A DNA stretch of 64,000 nt, taken from NCBI RefSeq assembly GCF_001528665.1, contig NZ_BBYJ01000010.1, positions 1 through 64,000 on the forward strand, given 5' to 3'. Below are positions 1-7,302 of this stretch, piece by piece. The translations under genes were made by a program, and so were the position numbers. The notes below the pieces were generated by a model that was not told the origin of the DNA, ran no database searches, and saw only the letters and a list, made by a program, of their open reading frames with translations. How positions within the stretch are numbered: position 1 is the first letter of the stretch; each line of letters opens with the position of its first letter. This stretch comes from Microtetraspora malaysiensis. Lineage in GTDB: Bacteria; Actinomycetota; Actinomycetes; Streptosporangiales; Streptosporangiaceae.

Positions 1-1
1 C

Positions 2-214
2 GCCTACCTGGCCGAGATCGACCACATCGAACCCTGGTACCCGACCGGCCGCACCAACCTGGACAACCTCGCACCACTGTGCGCCGCGGACAACAAATGG
101 AAGTCCCGCCACCCCGACCGGGTAGAAGTGATCGATCAAGGGGACGGGACCGTCTCAATGCGGTTCCACCGCTATTCCAAGCTCCGACCCCGACGCTGGA
201 CCGACAGACAGTGA
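2..214 (+). CDS. HNH endonuclease, C-terminal fragment (cut by window edge)
   Basis: The gene enters from the left edge in frame and stops at 212-214, giving about 70 visible residues. They contain EIDHIEPW, then a stretch with TNLDNLAPLC and NKWKSRHPD. This is the typical HNH core: Asp-His, then Asn-Leu-x-x-Leu-Cys, with the closing basic residues that replace the final His-containing turn. Such a C-terminal HNH in actinomycetes commonly belongs to DUF222-type or phage-type HNH proteins. The nuclease would cut DNA using one divalent metal. The N-terminal part that would tell the subfamily is outside the window. The repetitive, gene-poor DNA that follows fits an accessory or mobile setting. 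Confidence 0.75.
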   Translation, partial: AYLAEIDHIEPWYPTGRTNLDNLAPLCAADNKWKSRHPDRVEVIDQGDGTVSMRFHRYSKLRPRRWTDRQ

Positions 215-851
215 CCAACAATCCCGCGAACAGCCATCCGCGATCCGCGGTCAGTGACCCGCGGTCGGTGATCCGCGACCCGCGAACGGCGAGCCGCGAG
301 TCCCGATCCATGATCGACGAACGGCGAGCCGTGACCCGCCACCGTGATCGACGAGCTTGATCGCGGCGGCCACCCGATGATCAGGCCCCACCCACGGGCC
401 GGGCCCGCAGCATGCCCGAACTCCACGCGCCAACGCCCCACACGCCGGAGCCCACACGCCGGGGCATCCGCATGCCGGAACTCCCATGTGCCCCGGTGGC
501 GTGCGCCTCGACGGAGCAGGCCATCGAGGCGCACGCCGAGGCCGTCATCGGCCCCGGACCGGGTCACCCATACGACGAGGGCAGCCGACCGGGCCCCTCC
601 TTCGCCGCCGGCTGCGACACCTGCCCGCGCCAGACCTCGACGACCAGGGAGTGCAGGAAGTGCAGATGTCGAACGTCGGCCGCGGCGACACCAACTCGGC
701 CGCGAAGGCGATCATCCAGTCGCCGTGCCCGCGCCACCGCTCGCATACCCGCGGCCGACCCGGCACAGCGTCCGCACGCCCGCGGCCGCCGCCGGCCGAA
801 GCCTTTCGCCGCCGTTCCGGTGCTTTCGGCCTCAGCGCTGGGGGCGCGCGG
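215..851. other. Gene-poor stretch with degenerate short repeats
   Basis: No confident gene fills this 640-bp stretch. From about 225 to 360 the DNA is a degenerate array of short units of the type GATCCGCG / GACCCGCG / GAACGGCGAGCC, in both orientations. From about 420 to 480 there is a second family of GCC-GGA-GCCCACACGCC-like units. Open frames across it on both strands look like by-products of the high GC content. A weak coding-like signal at 472-740 is listed separately. Confidence 0.5.
472..740 (+). pseudogene. Possible frameshifted remnant of a small gene
   Basis: From ATG 472 the frame reads MPELPCAPVACAS, then an acidic stretch (EQAIEAHAEAVIG) and GCDTCPRQ, with G or C at nearly every third position. 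Around 620-650 that frame degenerates, and a different frame takes on the same coding bias (DLDDQGVQEVQMSNVG) until about 740. One coding stretch split over two frames suggests a frameshift in a decaying gene. I do not recognise the protein. High-GC DNA produces false frames easily, so this is a weak call. Confidence 0.2.
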
Positions 852-1358
852 TCACTCGCCGGTGGCGCCGTCGATGCGCTCGCGCAGCAGGTCGGCGTGC
901 CCGTTGTGGCGGGCGTACTCCTCGATCATGTGGACGAGGATCCAGCGGTGGGAGCAGTCCTGGCCGTGGCGCTGCCGCTTGCTCACCGCGTCGAGCGGCA
1001 CACCGGCCGAGATCTCCCGGGCGCGCTCGATCTCGGTTCGCCACGTGGCGAACGCCTCTTCGGCCGACGCGCCGTCCACGTCGTCGAAGTCGGCGTTGGG
1101 GGCGGCGTCCTTGCCCCACAGCCGGGGGATGTCCTCACCGTCGAGGATGATGCGGAACCACGCCCGCTCCACGTGGGCAAGGTGCCGGACCAGTCCGAGC
1201 AGCGACATGCTCGACGGCGACGCCGAACGCTCGCGGAGCTGCTCCTCGGAGAGCCCGGCGCACTTGACGGCGAGCGTACCGCGATGCCAGTCGAGCCAGT
1301 TGTTCAGCATGGCCCGCTCGTCGCCGATGAACGGCGGAGGCACACGGTCGTCGATCAT
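852..1358 (-). CDS. DinB family protein (DUF664-type)
   Basis: The 168-residue product is a four-helix-bundle DinB/YfiT-type protein. Family features visible are the helix with LNNWLDWHRGTL, the metal-ligand-type His in LVRHLAHVERAW, and the C-terminal IHMIEEYARHNGHADLLRE-like segment with two further His residues (here VHMIEEYARHNGHAD). Together these give the three-His metal site usual in the superfamily. Actinobacterial DUF664 members are thought to be thiol-dependent transferases or stress proteins, but the substrate is unknown. The gene is monocistronic on the minus strand, and its upstream region carries the 33-36-bp repeats described next. Length agrees with the family. Confidence 0.85.
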   Translation of the reverse strand: MIDDRVPPPFIGDERAMLNNWLDWHRGTLAVKCAGLSEEQLRERSASPSSMSLLGLVRHLAHVERAWFRIILDGEDIPRLWGKDAAPNADFDDVDGASAEEAFATWRTEIERAREISAGVPLDAVSKRQRHGQDCSHRWILVHMIEEYARHNGHADLLRERIDGATGE

Positions 1359-1646
1359 GCCCGCATAGTACAGGGCGACTTATCCGGTTATCGATGGATT
1401 ATCGGCGTATCGCCGCTTCCGTTCCGGCGTGTCGAATCCCCGCCGACGGCGCTCCACTCCCCGGGTCCGGCCCCTGCCGATAACGCTCCGTTCTCCCGGA
1501 TCCGGAGCCCGGCCGATAACGCTCCTCCCGGACAGAGGCGCACGGGTTATTCGATGGCCCGGCCCGTGTTCGCTCTCGTACAGTCACCGGGGCAGTCACC
1601 CGGCCAGTCACCCAGGCCAGGGCGTCATCAGCAGGAGAGCGAGAAC
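1359..1646. repeat. Spacer with two short repeat families
   Basis: This intergenic spacer separates the DinB gene from the RNA-ligase gene, which are divergent. It contains two imperfect copies of a 33-36-bp unit (1459-1490 and 1494-1526) that share the exact 14-mer GCCGATAACGCTCC at 1476-1489 and 1512-1525. Further on, three copies of a 12-bp unit CAGTCACCCGG occur at 1581, 1593 and 1605. The 14-mer pair lies where a promoter-proximal regulator could bind, and no regulator is identified. Confidence 0.6.
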
Positions 1647-3434
1647 ATGCGCGTCCACTACCCTCGCACCCCGCACCTGCCCTGGTCGCCCGGAACGACG
1701 GCGGACGATGTACGGGCGGGCGGCGTGTCCGGTCTGGTGGGCCGGGAGGTCGTCGTCACCGAGAAGCTCGACGGCGAGAACACCACCATGCACGCCGGCG
1801 GAGTCCACGCGCGGTCGCCGGACTCCGGGCACCACCCGTCCCGCGCCTGGGTCAAGGCCCTGCACGGCAGGGTCGTCCGCTCGATCCCGCCCGGGTGGCG
1901 GGTCTGCGGCGAGAACCTGTACGCCCGGCACTCGATCGCGTACGCCGACCTGGAGAGCTGGTTCTACGCCTTCTCGGTCTGGGACGGCGACCGCTGCCTG
2001 GACTGGGACGCGACCGTACGCTTCGCGCGGCGGCTGGGGCTCCCAGTCCCTCCGGTGCTGTGGCGCGGTGTCTTCGACGAGCGCGTCCTGCGGGCCCTGC
2101 GCCTGGACACGGCGCGGTGCGAGGGATACGTGGTGCGGACCGTCGAGGGGTTCCGCCGGGAGGAGTTCCCCCATCGCGTGGCCAAGTGGGTGCGTCCGAG
2201 CCATGTGCGTACGGACGAGCACTGGATGCTCGCGCCCGTCGTCCCCAACGGCCTGGGCCCGGCCTCCGCGCTGTGGGAGATCCGCTCGGGGGGCGCTCCT
2301 GCCGCGCCGTCGCTTCTCGCCGCGCTGGGGATGGCGACGACCGAGCACGCGACAGCCGTGCCGGACGAGGCGGCGGTCGCGGAGGTCACCGCCCGCCTCG
2401 ACGTGCTGGGCCGTACGGGCGACGCGCGGCTCGCGGGTGTGCTGGCGGCGCTGTTCAACCGCACGCGCCGGGCGTGGCTGGCGCCCCGGCTGGCGGCCCC
2501 GCTCGGCATGGGGCTCGCGCGGCGGGTGGCCGACCTCGTCGGCCTGCACGCCCGGCTGCGTACCCCGTTCCCCGACGACGAGCGCCGGGCAGGCCTGGCG
2601 CTGATGGCGGCGGCGGCCGACCTGGGCGTCCTGCACGCGGTCGCCGCCGCCGCGCTGACCGGCCGCCGTGACGGCGACGCCGCCGAGGCGCGCGAGCAGA
2701 TCGCCTGGTCGGAGCTCCACGCCGAGGACGCCGGGCTGCTCGCGGAGGACCCGCTGCGCCCGCTCGCCGAGGGACTGCGGGACGCGCTCGACGGCTGCGC
2801 CCCGGACGCGGCGGACCGCTGCTGGGCCGAGTCGCGGGACGCGTACGCGCGGGGCCGGATCTCCACCGCCGAGGAGGCCGTGGCGGCGACCTGGCGGTGG
2901 CGGTCGGGCCGGTTTCCCCGGCTGGTCGTCATGGTGGGACCGTCGGGCAGCGGGAAGAGCACCCTTGCCCGGAAGATCGCGTCCGGTGACCGCGACGCCG
3001 TGGTGGTCTCGCTCGACGATCTGCGCGAGGCCCGCGGATCGCGGTCGGACCAGCGGGCGAATCCCGCGATCCTCGCCGAGGGCCTGCGCCGGCTCGACGC
3101 GCTGCTGGCCGGTGGAGAGACGATTGTGTGGGACGCCACCTCCCTCAACCGGCGGCAGCGCTCCCTCGTCCACGCGGTGGCCCGCCGCCGCGACGCGCTG
3201 ACGACGCACGCGGTCATGCTGGTCGGCGGCGAGGAGCTGGCCCGGCGCAACGCCGTACGAGCGGACGCGGTGCCGCCCGAGGTGCTCACGGCGCAACTCC
3301 GGCGCTTCGATCCGCCCTATCCGTGGGAGGCGCACCGCACCTGGTACGCCGATCAGGACGGCGGCGTCCGGGACACCTGCGGAGCTCTCGGCAGTACGGA
3401 CCGATACGGACCGATACGGACCGACACGGACTGA
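1647..3434 (+). CDS. RNA ligase - polynucleotide kinase fusion (predicted RNA repair enzyme)
   Basis: Start ATG 1647 follows AGGAGAG (1633-1639); the frame is open far upstream but without ribosome signals. Residues about 30-210 form a covalent nucleotidyltransferase/RNA ligase domain. Motif I is EKLDGENT with Lys40 as the expected AMP-accepting lysine, motif III is FYAFSVWD, motif IV EGYVVR and motif V AKWVRPSH. A helical linker (about 215-425) is of unknown function. Residues about 428-595 are a P-loop kinase with GPSGSGKST (Lys437), resembling polynucleotide 5'-kinases. The family logic is end-healing by phosphorylation of a 5'-OH RNA end followed by sealing. No 3'-phosphatase domain is seen in this protein; the next gene may supply it (inference). 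Its C-terminal tail is encoded by 10-bp tandem repeats. Confidence 0.85.
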   Translation: MRVHYPRTPHLPWSPGTTADDVRAGGVSGLVGREVVVTEKLDGENTTMHAGGVHARSPDSGHHPSRAWVKALHGRVVRSIPPGWRVCGENLYARHSIAYADLESWFYAFSVWDGDRCLDWDATVRFARRLGLPVPPVLWRGVFDERVLRALRLDTARCEGYVVRTVEGFRREEFPHRVAKWVRPSHVRTDEHWMLAPVVPNGLGPASALWEIRSGGAPAAPSLLAALGMATTEHATAVPDEAAVAEVTARLDVLGRTGDARLAGVLAALFNRTRRAWLAPRLAAPLGMGLARRVADLVGLHARLRTPFPDDERRAGLALMAAAADLGVLHAVAAAALTGRRDGDAAEAREQIAWSELHAEDAGLLAEDPLRPLAEGLRDALDGCAPDAADRCWAESRDAYARGRISTAEEAVAATWRWRSGRFPRLVVMVGPSGSGKSTLARKIASGDRDAVVVSLDDLREARGSRSDQRANPAILAEGLRRLDALLAGGETIVWDATSLNRRQRSLVHAVARRRDALTTHAVMLVGGEELARRNAVRADAVPPEVLTAQLRRFDPPYPWEAHRTWYADQDGGVRDTCGALGSTDRYGPIRTDTD

Positions 3435-3462
3435 CACGGACTGACACGGACTGACACGGACT
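3393..3462 (+). repeat. Seven 10-bp tandem repeats across the ligase-kinase stop codon
   Basis: Units of the type CCGATACGGA / CTGACACGGA repeat head to tail with a strict 10-bp period from about 3393 to 3462. The ligase-kinase stop (3432-3434) lies inside the array, and the next gene starts at 3469, seven bases after it. Ten is not a multiple of three, so gain or loss of a unit would change the encoded tail and the distance to the downstream start. Confidence 0.9.
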
Positions 3463-3468
3463 GAGCCG

Positions 3469-4587
3469 ATGCGAACGAGCGAAGAAATCTATCACCGGGT
3501 GCGCTGGGATCCGCGCTTCGATCCGGCGCGCTTCGTGCTGGGGATCAACGTGCGCGGGGCCGCGCCCGCGCGGGTGCCGCTTCCCGATTTCGTGGCCGGA
3601 GGCGACATCCCCTGGCACCGCGTCGTCTTCATCGAGGCGGACGGCGAGACGGTCTGGGACCGCGCCTCCGGCGTGGACCGGCTGGACGAGACCCTGGCCG
3701 GGCGGGTGCGCGAGCCGCGCCGGCTCCGCGAGCCGTCGTTCACCGCCTGCCCGCCGTACGTCTGGGATCCGATGGCCGGGTGGCGTCCGGCTCCCCCGGT
3801 GCGGGGCGAGGGGGCGCGCCCGGGGACGGCGCTGCGCGTGCTGACCTGGAACACCCTGTGGGACCGCTACGACGGCGACCGCATCCACACGTCCCGGCGC
3901 AGGCCGCTGCTGCTGGAGGCGCTCGAATGGGCCGACGCCGACGTCATCGCGCTGCAGGAGGTGGAGAGCGAACTGCTCGGCATGCTGCTGCGCGCGCCGT
4001 GGGTCCGCTCCGCGTACACCCTGGGGTCGGACCCGACCGGCCGGGACGTGCACGACACCGGGCTGCTCCTGCTCAGCCGCCTTCCGGTGCGGGAGGCGGC
4101 TCACCACGTCCTCGGCCCGCACAAGGCCGTCGCCGCCGTCACCGTTGAGTCGGGCGCGGGCCCGATCGTGGTGGCGGCCACGCACCTCACCAGCGACCAC
4201 GCGGAGGACGCCGCGTCCCGGCGCGACGCCGAGCTGGCCGGTCTCGCCGGCGCGCTGCGCGGTGTGGAGGGCGACCTCGTCTTGCTGGGCGACTTCAACG
4301 ACGGCGGAAACGCTCCCGCCGACGCGCTCGGCCTGCGGGACGCCTGGACCGAGGTGTACGGCGTCGACGACCGGACGCCGACCTTCGATCCGCGCGCGAA
4401 CCCGCTGGCGGCGATCTCCTCTCTGACCGGCCGGGCGGTGCGGATCGATCGCGTGCTGCTGCGCGGCCGCGGGCTGCGCGCCGTCACGGCGGAACTGCGC
4501 GGCGACTCCCCCGCGACCCCGGACGGCCTGTTCGTGTCCGACCACTACGGCGTCGCCGTGGATCTCGTCGCCTGCGAGAGCTCCTGA
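3469..4587 (+). CDS. MJ1316/DUF504 RNA-end recognition domain fused to EEP phosphoesterase
   Basis: Residues about 1-85 match the MJ1316 (DUF504) domain: EEIYHRVRWDPRFDP, then VPLPDFV, IPWHRV and the closing ETVWDRASGVDRLD. This domain has been predicted to recognise RNA with cyclic-phosphate ends. Residues about 120-372 are an endonuclease/exonuclease/phosphatase fold: LTWNTLWDR (metal Asn), ALQEVES (metal Glu), VAATHL (catalytic His), LLGDFNDG (Asp/Asn) and the final VSDHYGVAVDL (Asp-His). All catalytic motifs are intact. The gene lies 34 bp after the ligase-kinase and is probably co-transcribed. I infer that it processes the 3' or cyclic-phosphate RNA end before ligation. No good ribosome binding site precedes the ATG, so coupling to the upstream gene is likely. 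Confidence 0.85.
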   Translation: MRTSEEIYHRVRWDPRFDPARFVLGINVRGAAPARVPLPDFVAGGDIPWHRVVFIEADGETVWDRASGVDRLDETLAGRVREPRRLREPSFTACPPYVWDPMAGWRPAPPVRGEGARPGTALRVLTWNTLWDRYDGDRIHTSRRRPLLLEALEWADADVIALQEVESELLGMLLRAPWVRSAYTLGSDPTGRDVHDTGLLLLSRLPVREAAHHVLGPHKAVAAVTVESGAGPIVVAATHLTSDHAEDAASRRDAELAGLAGALRGVEGDLVLLGDFNDGGNAPADALGLRDAWTEVYGVDDRTPTFDPRANPLAAISSLTGRAVRIDRVLLRGRGLRAVTAELRGDSPATPDGLFVSDHYGVAVDLVACESS

Positions 4588-4660
4588 GAGAGCGCTTACG
4601 AGAGCTTCTGCGCGAACGCCTGAGAGAGCGACCGCGAGAACGGCTGAGCCCGCCTTGGCC

Positions 4661-4730
4661 GACCGGGGTCGTCCGGGGTCGGCCGGGGTCGGCCGGGGTC
4701 GGCCGGGATCGTCCGGGGTCGTCCGGGCCT
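4661..4730. repeat. Seven 10-bp tandem repeats between convergent genes
   Basis: Units of the type GGCCGGGGTC / GTCCGGGGTC repeat with a 10-bp period at 4661, 4671, 4681, 4691, 4701, 4711 and 4721. The array abuts the stop codon of the minus-strand questin-oxidase gene (4730-4732). Upstream, 4585-4650 carries looser GAGAGCG-type repeats after the EEP stop. The sequence differs from the 3393-3462 array but has the same period. Confidence 0.85.
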
Positions 4731-5743
4731 CACCTGCCGAGCAGCTCCACCGAACGGGCGGCGGCGTGAAGGAAGACCGGGTCGCCGGTGAGCGCGTGTT
4801 GGCGCAGCGCCGCCTCGGTCAGCTTGATGGCGTGGGCGTCGCCGGTCTCGGCCGCCCGCCCGGCCAGCTCCTCCGGTGCCTGCGGAGCGTCGGCCGGCAG
4901 CGGCTCGACCGTCGCCCGGTAGGCGTACCCGCTGTACAGCGCGGCGGCCACCTGCCACAGGGCGTCGTACGTCGGGCGCCACTGTTCGGCGGGCAGGTGC
5001 TCCAGCACCGACGACACGGCCACCGGCGCGGTCACCGCGTGGATGAAGTCGATCGGCGCGTGCCTGCCATGGGTCAGGAACACCCCGGCGAACACCCGGG
5101 TCAGCTCGGTCAGGTCGGCGGCGACGTCCGTCGGCGGCCGCAGGGACGAGACGGTCGCGGGGAACCCCGGCAGGTCCCGCAGGTGCGCGAGGTGCGCCAC
5201 GATCCGCTCGGTCGGCGCGAGCTCCAGGATGGGCAGGACGGCGACGGCCTGGTCGAGCGTGCGCGCGCCGCCGGTCAGCGGCCGTCCCGGCAGCTCGACG
5301 TATCCGGACGCCCAGTACGCCAGCGCCTGGGCCAGCTCGACGAGCCTGGGCGGGGTCTCCCGTTCGGCGAGCGCCCGGACGGCGTGCGAGGTGCGGATCA
5401 CGCCGTGGGTGGCGCCGGCGGCCAGGCCGGGGGTGAGCCGCGGCCACCACTCGGTCAGCACCTCGCGCCAGGGCGCCTCGGCGAGGCGTTCGGTGAAGTA
5501 GGCGGTCCAGTCGCCGATCCGGCGCCGGTCACCGAGCGCGGCCCGCCAGTCGGCGATCCGGTCGCCCCGGCTCGGGCCGTCTTCGAGTTCCGGCAGATAG
5601 CCGGAGACCCAGCCGGGGATCGTCTCCGCCGCGCCGAGCCGTACCAGCGCCTCGACGACCATCGGACCGTGGTTGGACAGGCCGCCGCGGTACTCGGGGC
5701 CGGCGGGCGCCAGCCGGACGAGCGCCTCATCGAGATGATCCAT
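4730..5743 (-). CDS. Questin oxidase family protein
   Basis: The 337-residue product resembles the questin-oxidase family (DUF4243), named for a fungal enzyme that opens an anthraquinone ring in a Baeyer-Villiger-type step. Visible family features are the N-terminal LSNHGPMVVEAL, an internal WWPRLTPGLAAGATHGVIRTSHAVRAL-type segment (here from WWPRLTPGL to RTSHAVRAL), and HAVTAPVAVSSVLEHL near residue 245. Bacterial members are uncharacterised and their substrate is unknown. The gene is divergent from a CxC-type ArsR regulator, and its start codon is part of the palindrome described next, so repression by that regulator is likely. It is convergent with the RNA-repair cassette. Confidence 0.8.
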   Translation of the reverse strand: MDHLDEALVRLAPAGPEYRGGLSNHGPMVVEALVRLGAAETIPGWVSGYLPELEDGPSRGDRIADWRAALGDRRRIGDWTAYFTERLAEAPWREVLTEWWPRLTPGLAAGATHGVIRTSHAVRALAERETPPRLVELAQALAYWASGYVELPGRPLTGGARTLDQAVAVLPILELAPTERIVAHLAHLRDLPGFPATVSSLRPPTDVAADLTELTRVFAGVFLTHGRHAPIDFIHAVTAPVAVSSVLEHLPAEQWRPTYDALWQVAAALYSGYAYRATVEPLPADAPQAPEELAGRAAETGDAHAIKLTEAALRQHALTGDPVFLHAAARSVELLGR

Positions 5744-5794
5744 ATCGCTTCCCCTCTATATAGAAGCAAGCCTATATAGCTTCCAGGCGATATG
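5741..5794. promoter_or_regulatory. Large palindromic operator, questin oxidase / arsR
   Basis: Two nested inverted repeats share one centre at 5767.5. The outer arms are CATATCGC (5741-5748) and GCGATATG (5787-5794). The inner elements are two copies of CTATATAG (5756-5763 and 5772-5779). The outer left arm contains the questin-oxidase start codon, and the right arm lies 8 bp before the arsR GTG. The region is AT-rich against a GC-rich background and very probably binds the ArsR product to control both genes. Confidence 0.75.
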
Positions 5795-5802
5795 CTACCC
5801 CC

Positions 5803-6114
5803 GTGGACGTTGAGGTGCTCCGGGCGCTGGCCCATCCGGTTCGGCTCGGGATCGTGCGCAGGCTCGCGGCCGAACCCGACATCTGCGCGTGCGACTTCAC
5901 CGACGAGTTCGCGGTGAGCCAGCCGACGATCTCCGCCCATCTCAAGGTGCTGCGCGAGGCCGGTCTGGTGCGTACGCGGCGCGAGGGCACCACCATCTGC
6001 TACTCGCTCGTGCCGGAAACGCTCGCCGGGATCGCGTCCGAGATGCAGCGGCTCGCCGGTGCCGAGAGATCGGCGGCCGGACCCGCCGCCATGGCCCCGG
6101 CCGGGCACGCCTGA
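5803..6114 (+). CDS. ArsR/SmtB-family transcriptional regulator
   Basis: A 103-residue winged-helix repressor starting at GTG 5803. Visible are LRALAHPVRLGIVRRL (helix 1-2), the HTH segment FAVSQPTISAHLKVLREAGLV, and the wing TRREGTTICYSLV. The sequence PDICACDFTDEF places a Cys-x-Cys-Asp where the classical ELCVCD metal box of ArsR lies, so sensing of arsenite/antimonite-like or other thiol-reactive ligands is plausible (inference). No arsenic resistance genes flank it. The nested palindrome at 5741-5794 between it and the questin-oxidase gene is its likely operator, giving autorepression and control of the divergent gene. Confidence 0.9.
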   Translation: MDVEVLRALAHPVRLGIVRRLAAEPDICACDFTDEFAVSQPTISAHLKVLREAGLVRTRREGTTICYSLVPETLAGIASEMQRLAGAERSAAGPAAMAPAGHA

Positions 6115-6154
6115 CACATGGGCCGGATCCCTGCCCGGCGAGGGCCGCGGACGG

Positions 6155-6505
6155 CTACCGGACGACGACGCCGAGATGCGCGGCGGCCACACTCTTGGGG
6201 ACGGCCATGCGCCACGCCTCGACGACGATCTCCCGCATCTCGGCCCGGCCGACGGCGGCCGTGGTGAGTTCGACCCAGTTGAACCGCATGTCGGACGGGC
6301 GCGGCAGGTGGAACTTCTCCGGCTCCGCCGCGACGAGCGCCGCGCGCTCCTCCTTCGGGAAGGCGAACCCCATCGTCGTCTCGTCGGCGGAGAAGGCGAC
6401 GTAGACGATCCGGCCGACCCGGAACTTGATCCGGTCCCTGATCAGGTGCTCGGTGGTGCGCGGCAGCGCCAGCGCCACCTGGCGCACGTCGTCCACAGTG
6501 ATCAT
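6155..6505 (-). CDS. MmcQ/YjbR family protein
   Basis: A 116-residue protein starting MITVDDVRQVALALPRTTE and containing FRVGRIVYVAFSADETTMGFAFPKEERAAL and WVELTTAAVGRAEMREIVVEAW (quoted in part), all typical of the compact YjbR fold (related to the C-terminal double-wing DNA-binding fold). The biochemical role of the family is unknown. The start at 6505 is chosen because upstream codons lack family similarity. It lies 35 bp downstream of the marR gene on the same strand and is probably in its operon. Confidence 0.85.
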   Translation of the reverse strand: MITVDDVRQVALALPRTTEHLIRDRIKFRVGRIVYVAFSADETTMGFAFPKEERAALVAAEPEKFHLPRPSDMRFNWVELTTAAVGRAEMREIVVEAWRMAVPKSVAAAHLGVVVR

Positions 6506-6540
6506 CTGTCGCCCGTCCTCTCCGGCCCGCCCCGCGCGGC

Positions 6541-7047
6541 TCACTCCGTAGCAGAGTGGCCGGGCGCGGGCGGCAGGTCCAGTCCGGACCCGGCGATGCG
6601 GTCCCGGAACGACATGCGCCGCAGCGCCTGTACGGCCTCCGCGAGCAGGTCGGCGAGGGGCATCGGCAGCTCGGCGTCGAGCCCTCGGGCGGCGGCCGCG
6701 GTCGCGGCCCACTCCGCCTCGATGACCGGCAGGATCTCGCGGGCCCGCGGGGTGAGGCTGACGATCCGCTGGCGGGCGTCCGCGCCCGGTTCGAGCACGA
6801 CCAGGCCGGAGCGGGCCAGCTGCGCCACGGTCTGGCTGGCGGCCGAGTGCGTCACGCCGACCTTCGCGGCCAGCTCACGGATGGACGCGGGCCCGTCGAT
6901 CATCAGCACCCGGACGTACGGCGAGAAGCGGGGCCGGTAGTCCGGCAGGCCCAGCTCGTCGTAGACCTTCGCCACGTCGCCGTCGAGCAGCTCCAGCACG
7001 TGGCGCAGCAGGGTCCCGAGGGCGGCGTGTTCCGGCATCGTCTCCAT
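6541..7047 (-). CDS. MarR-family transcriptional regulator
   Basis: A 168-residue winged-helix protein. The recognition part reads SIRELAAKVGVTHSAASQTVAQLARSGLV (in segments), followed by the wing DARQRIVSLTPRAREIL with the Asp-x-Arg pattern of MarR wings. Long flanking helices serve dimerisation. ATG 7047 is used here; ATG 7038 (MPEHAAL) is an alternative. A near-perfect 18-bp palindrome sits directly upstream and is its likely autoregulatory site. The downstream MmcQ/YjbR gene is probably co-transcribed. The ligand is unknown. Confidence 0.9.
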   Translation of the reverse strand: METMPEHAALGTLLRHVLELLDGDVAKVYDELGLPDYRPRFSPYVRVLMIDGPASIRELAAKVGVTHSAASQTVAQLARSGLVVLEPGADARQRIVSLTPRAREILPVIEAEWAATAAAARGLDAELPMPLADLLAEAVQALRRMSFRDRIAGSGLDLPPAPGHSATE

Positions 7048-7055
7048 AGGATCAA

Positions 7056-7073
7056 TGTAACAGTACTGTCACA
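7056..7073. promoter_or_regulatory. marR operator palindrome
   Basis: TGTAACAGTACTGTCACA is an 18-bp palindrome with a single mismatched pair, 8 bp upstream of the marR start. Its position, size and symmetry fit a MarR dimer site. It faces away from ybdD, whose stop is at 7117, so it probably controls only the marR-mmcQ unit. Confidence 0.75.
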
Positions 7074-7116
7074 ACTGCACCGGAGCCCGGCAACCGCCCC
7101 GCGCGAGATCCGCGCG

Positions 7117-7302
7117 TCAGCAGCACCGGGCGCCGGGGTCGGCGTCCCTCCGGTCGATCCGCAGCCGCTCGTACTCCCGCCGGGAGAGCGGCGGTGTGGA
7201 CGCGTGGGCGCGGTGCCGTTCGAGGTACCGGTCGTACTCCGCCTCCCCGGTGATCTCCCGGACGTACCACCGGACGAAGCTCAGCAGGGAACGCGGCGTC
7301 AC
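7117..7302 (-). CDS. YbdD/YjiX family protein (CstA partner)
   Basis: A 61-residue protein from GTG 7302 whose first bases overlap the cstA stop (GTGA, 7299-7302), so it is translationally coupled. It shows the DUF466 pattern: RSLLSFVRWYVREITGE, AEYDRYLERH, PLSRREYERLRID and a Cys-Cys end. In enterobacteria the small YbdD/YjiX protein is required for pyruvate uptake by its CstA/BtsT partner. The same role is expected here. Too short to be found without the overlap and family pattern. Confidence 0.9.
   Translation of the reverse strand: MTPRSLLSFVRWYVREITGEAEYDRYLERHRAHASTPPLSRREYERLRIDRRDADPGARCC

Noticed and set aside
486-1646. Extending the RNA-ligase gene upstream to codon 486
   Set aside because: The extra frame crosses the DinB gene on the other strand and has no ribosome site. 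ATG 1647 follows AGGAGAG and starts the domain.
3393-4730. CRISPR-like arrays
   Set aside because: The repeats are only 10-12 bp, contiguous with no spacers, and no cas genes are nearby; they are simple tandem repeats.
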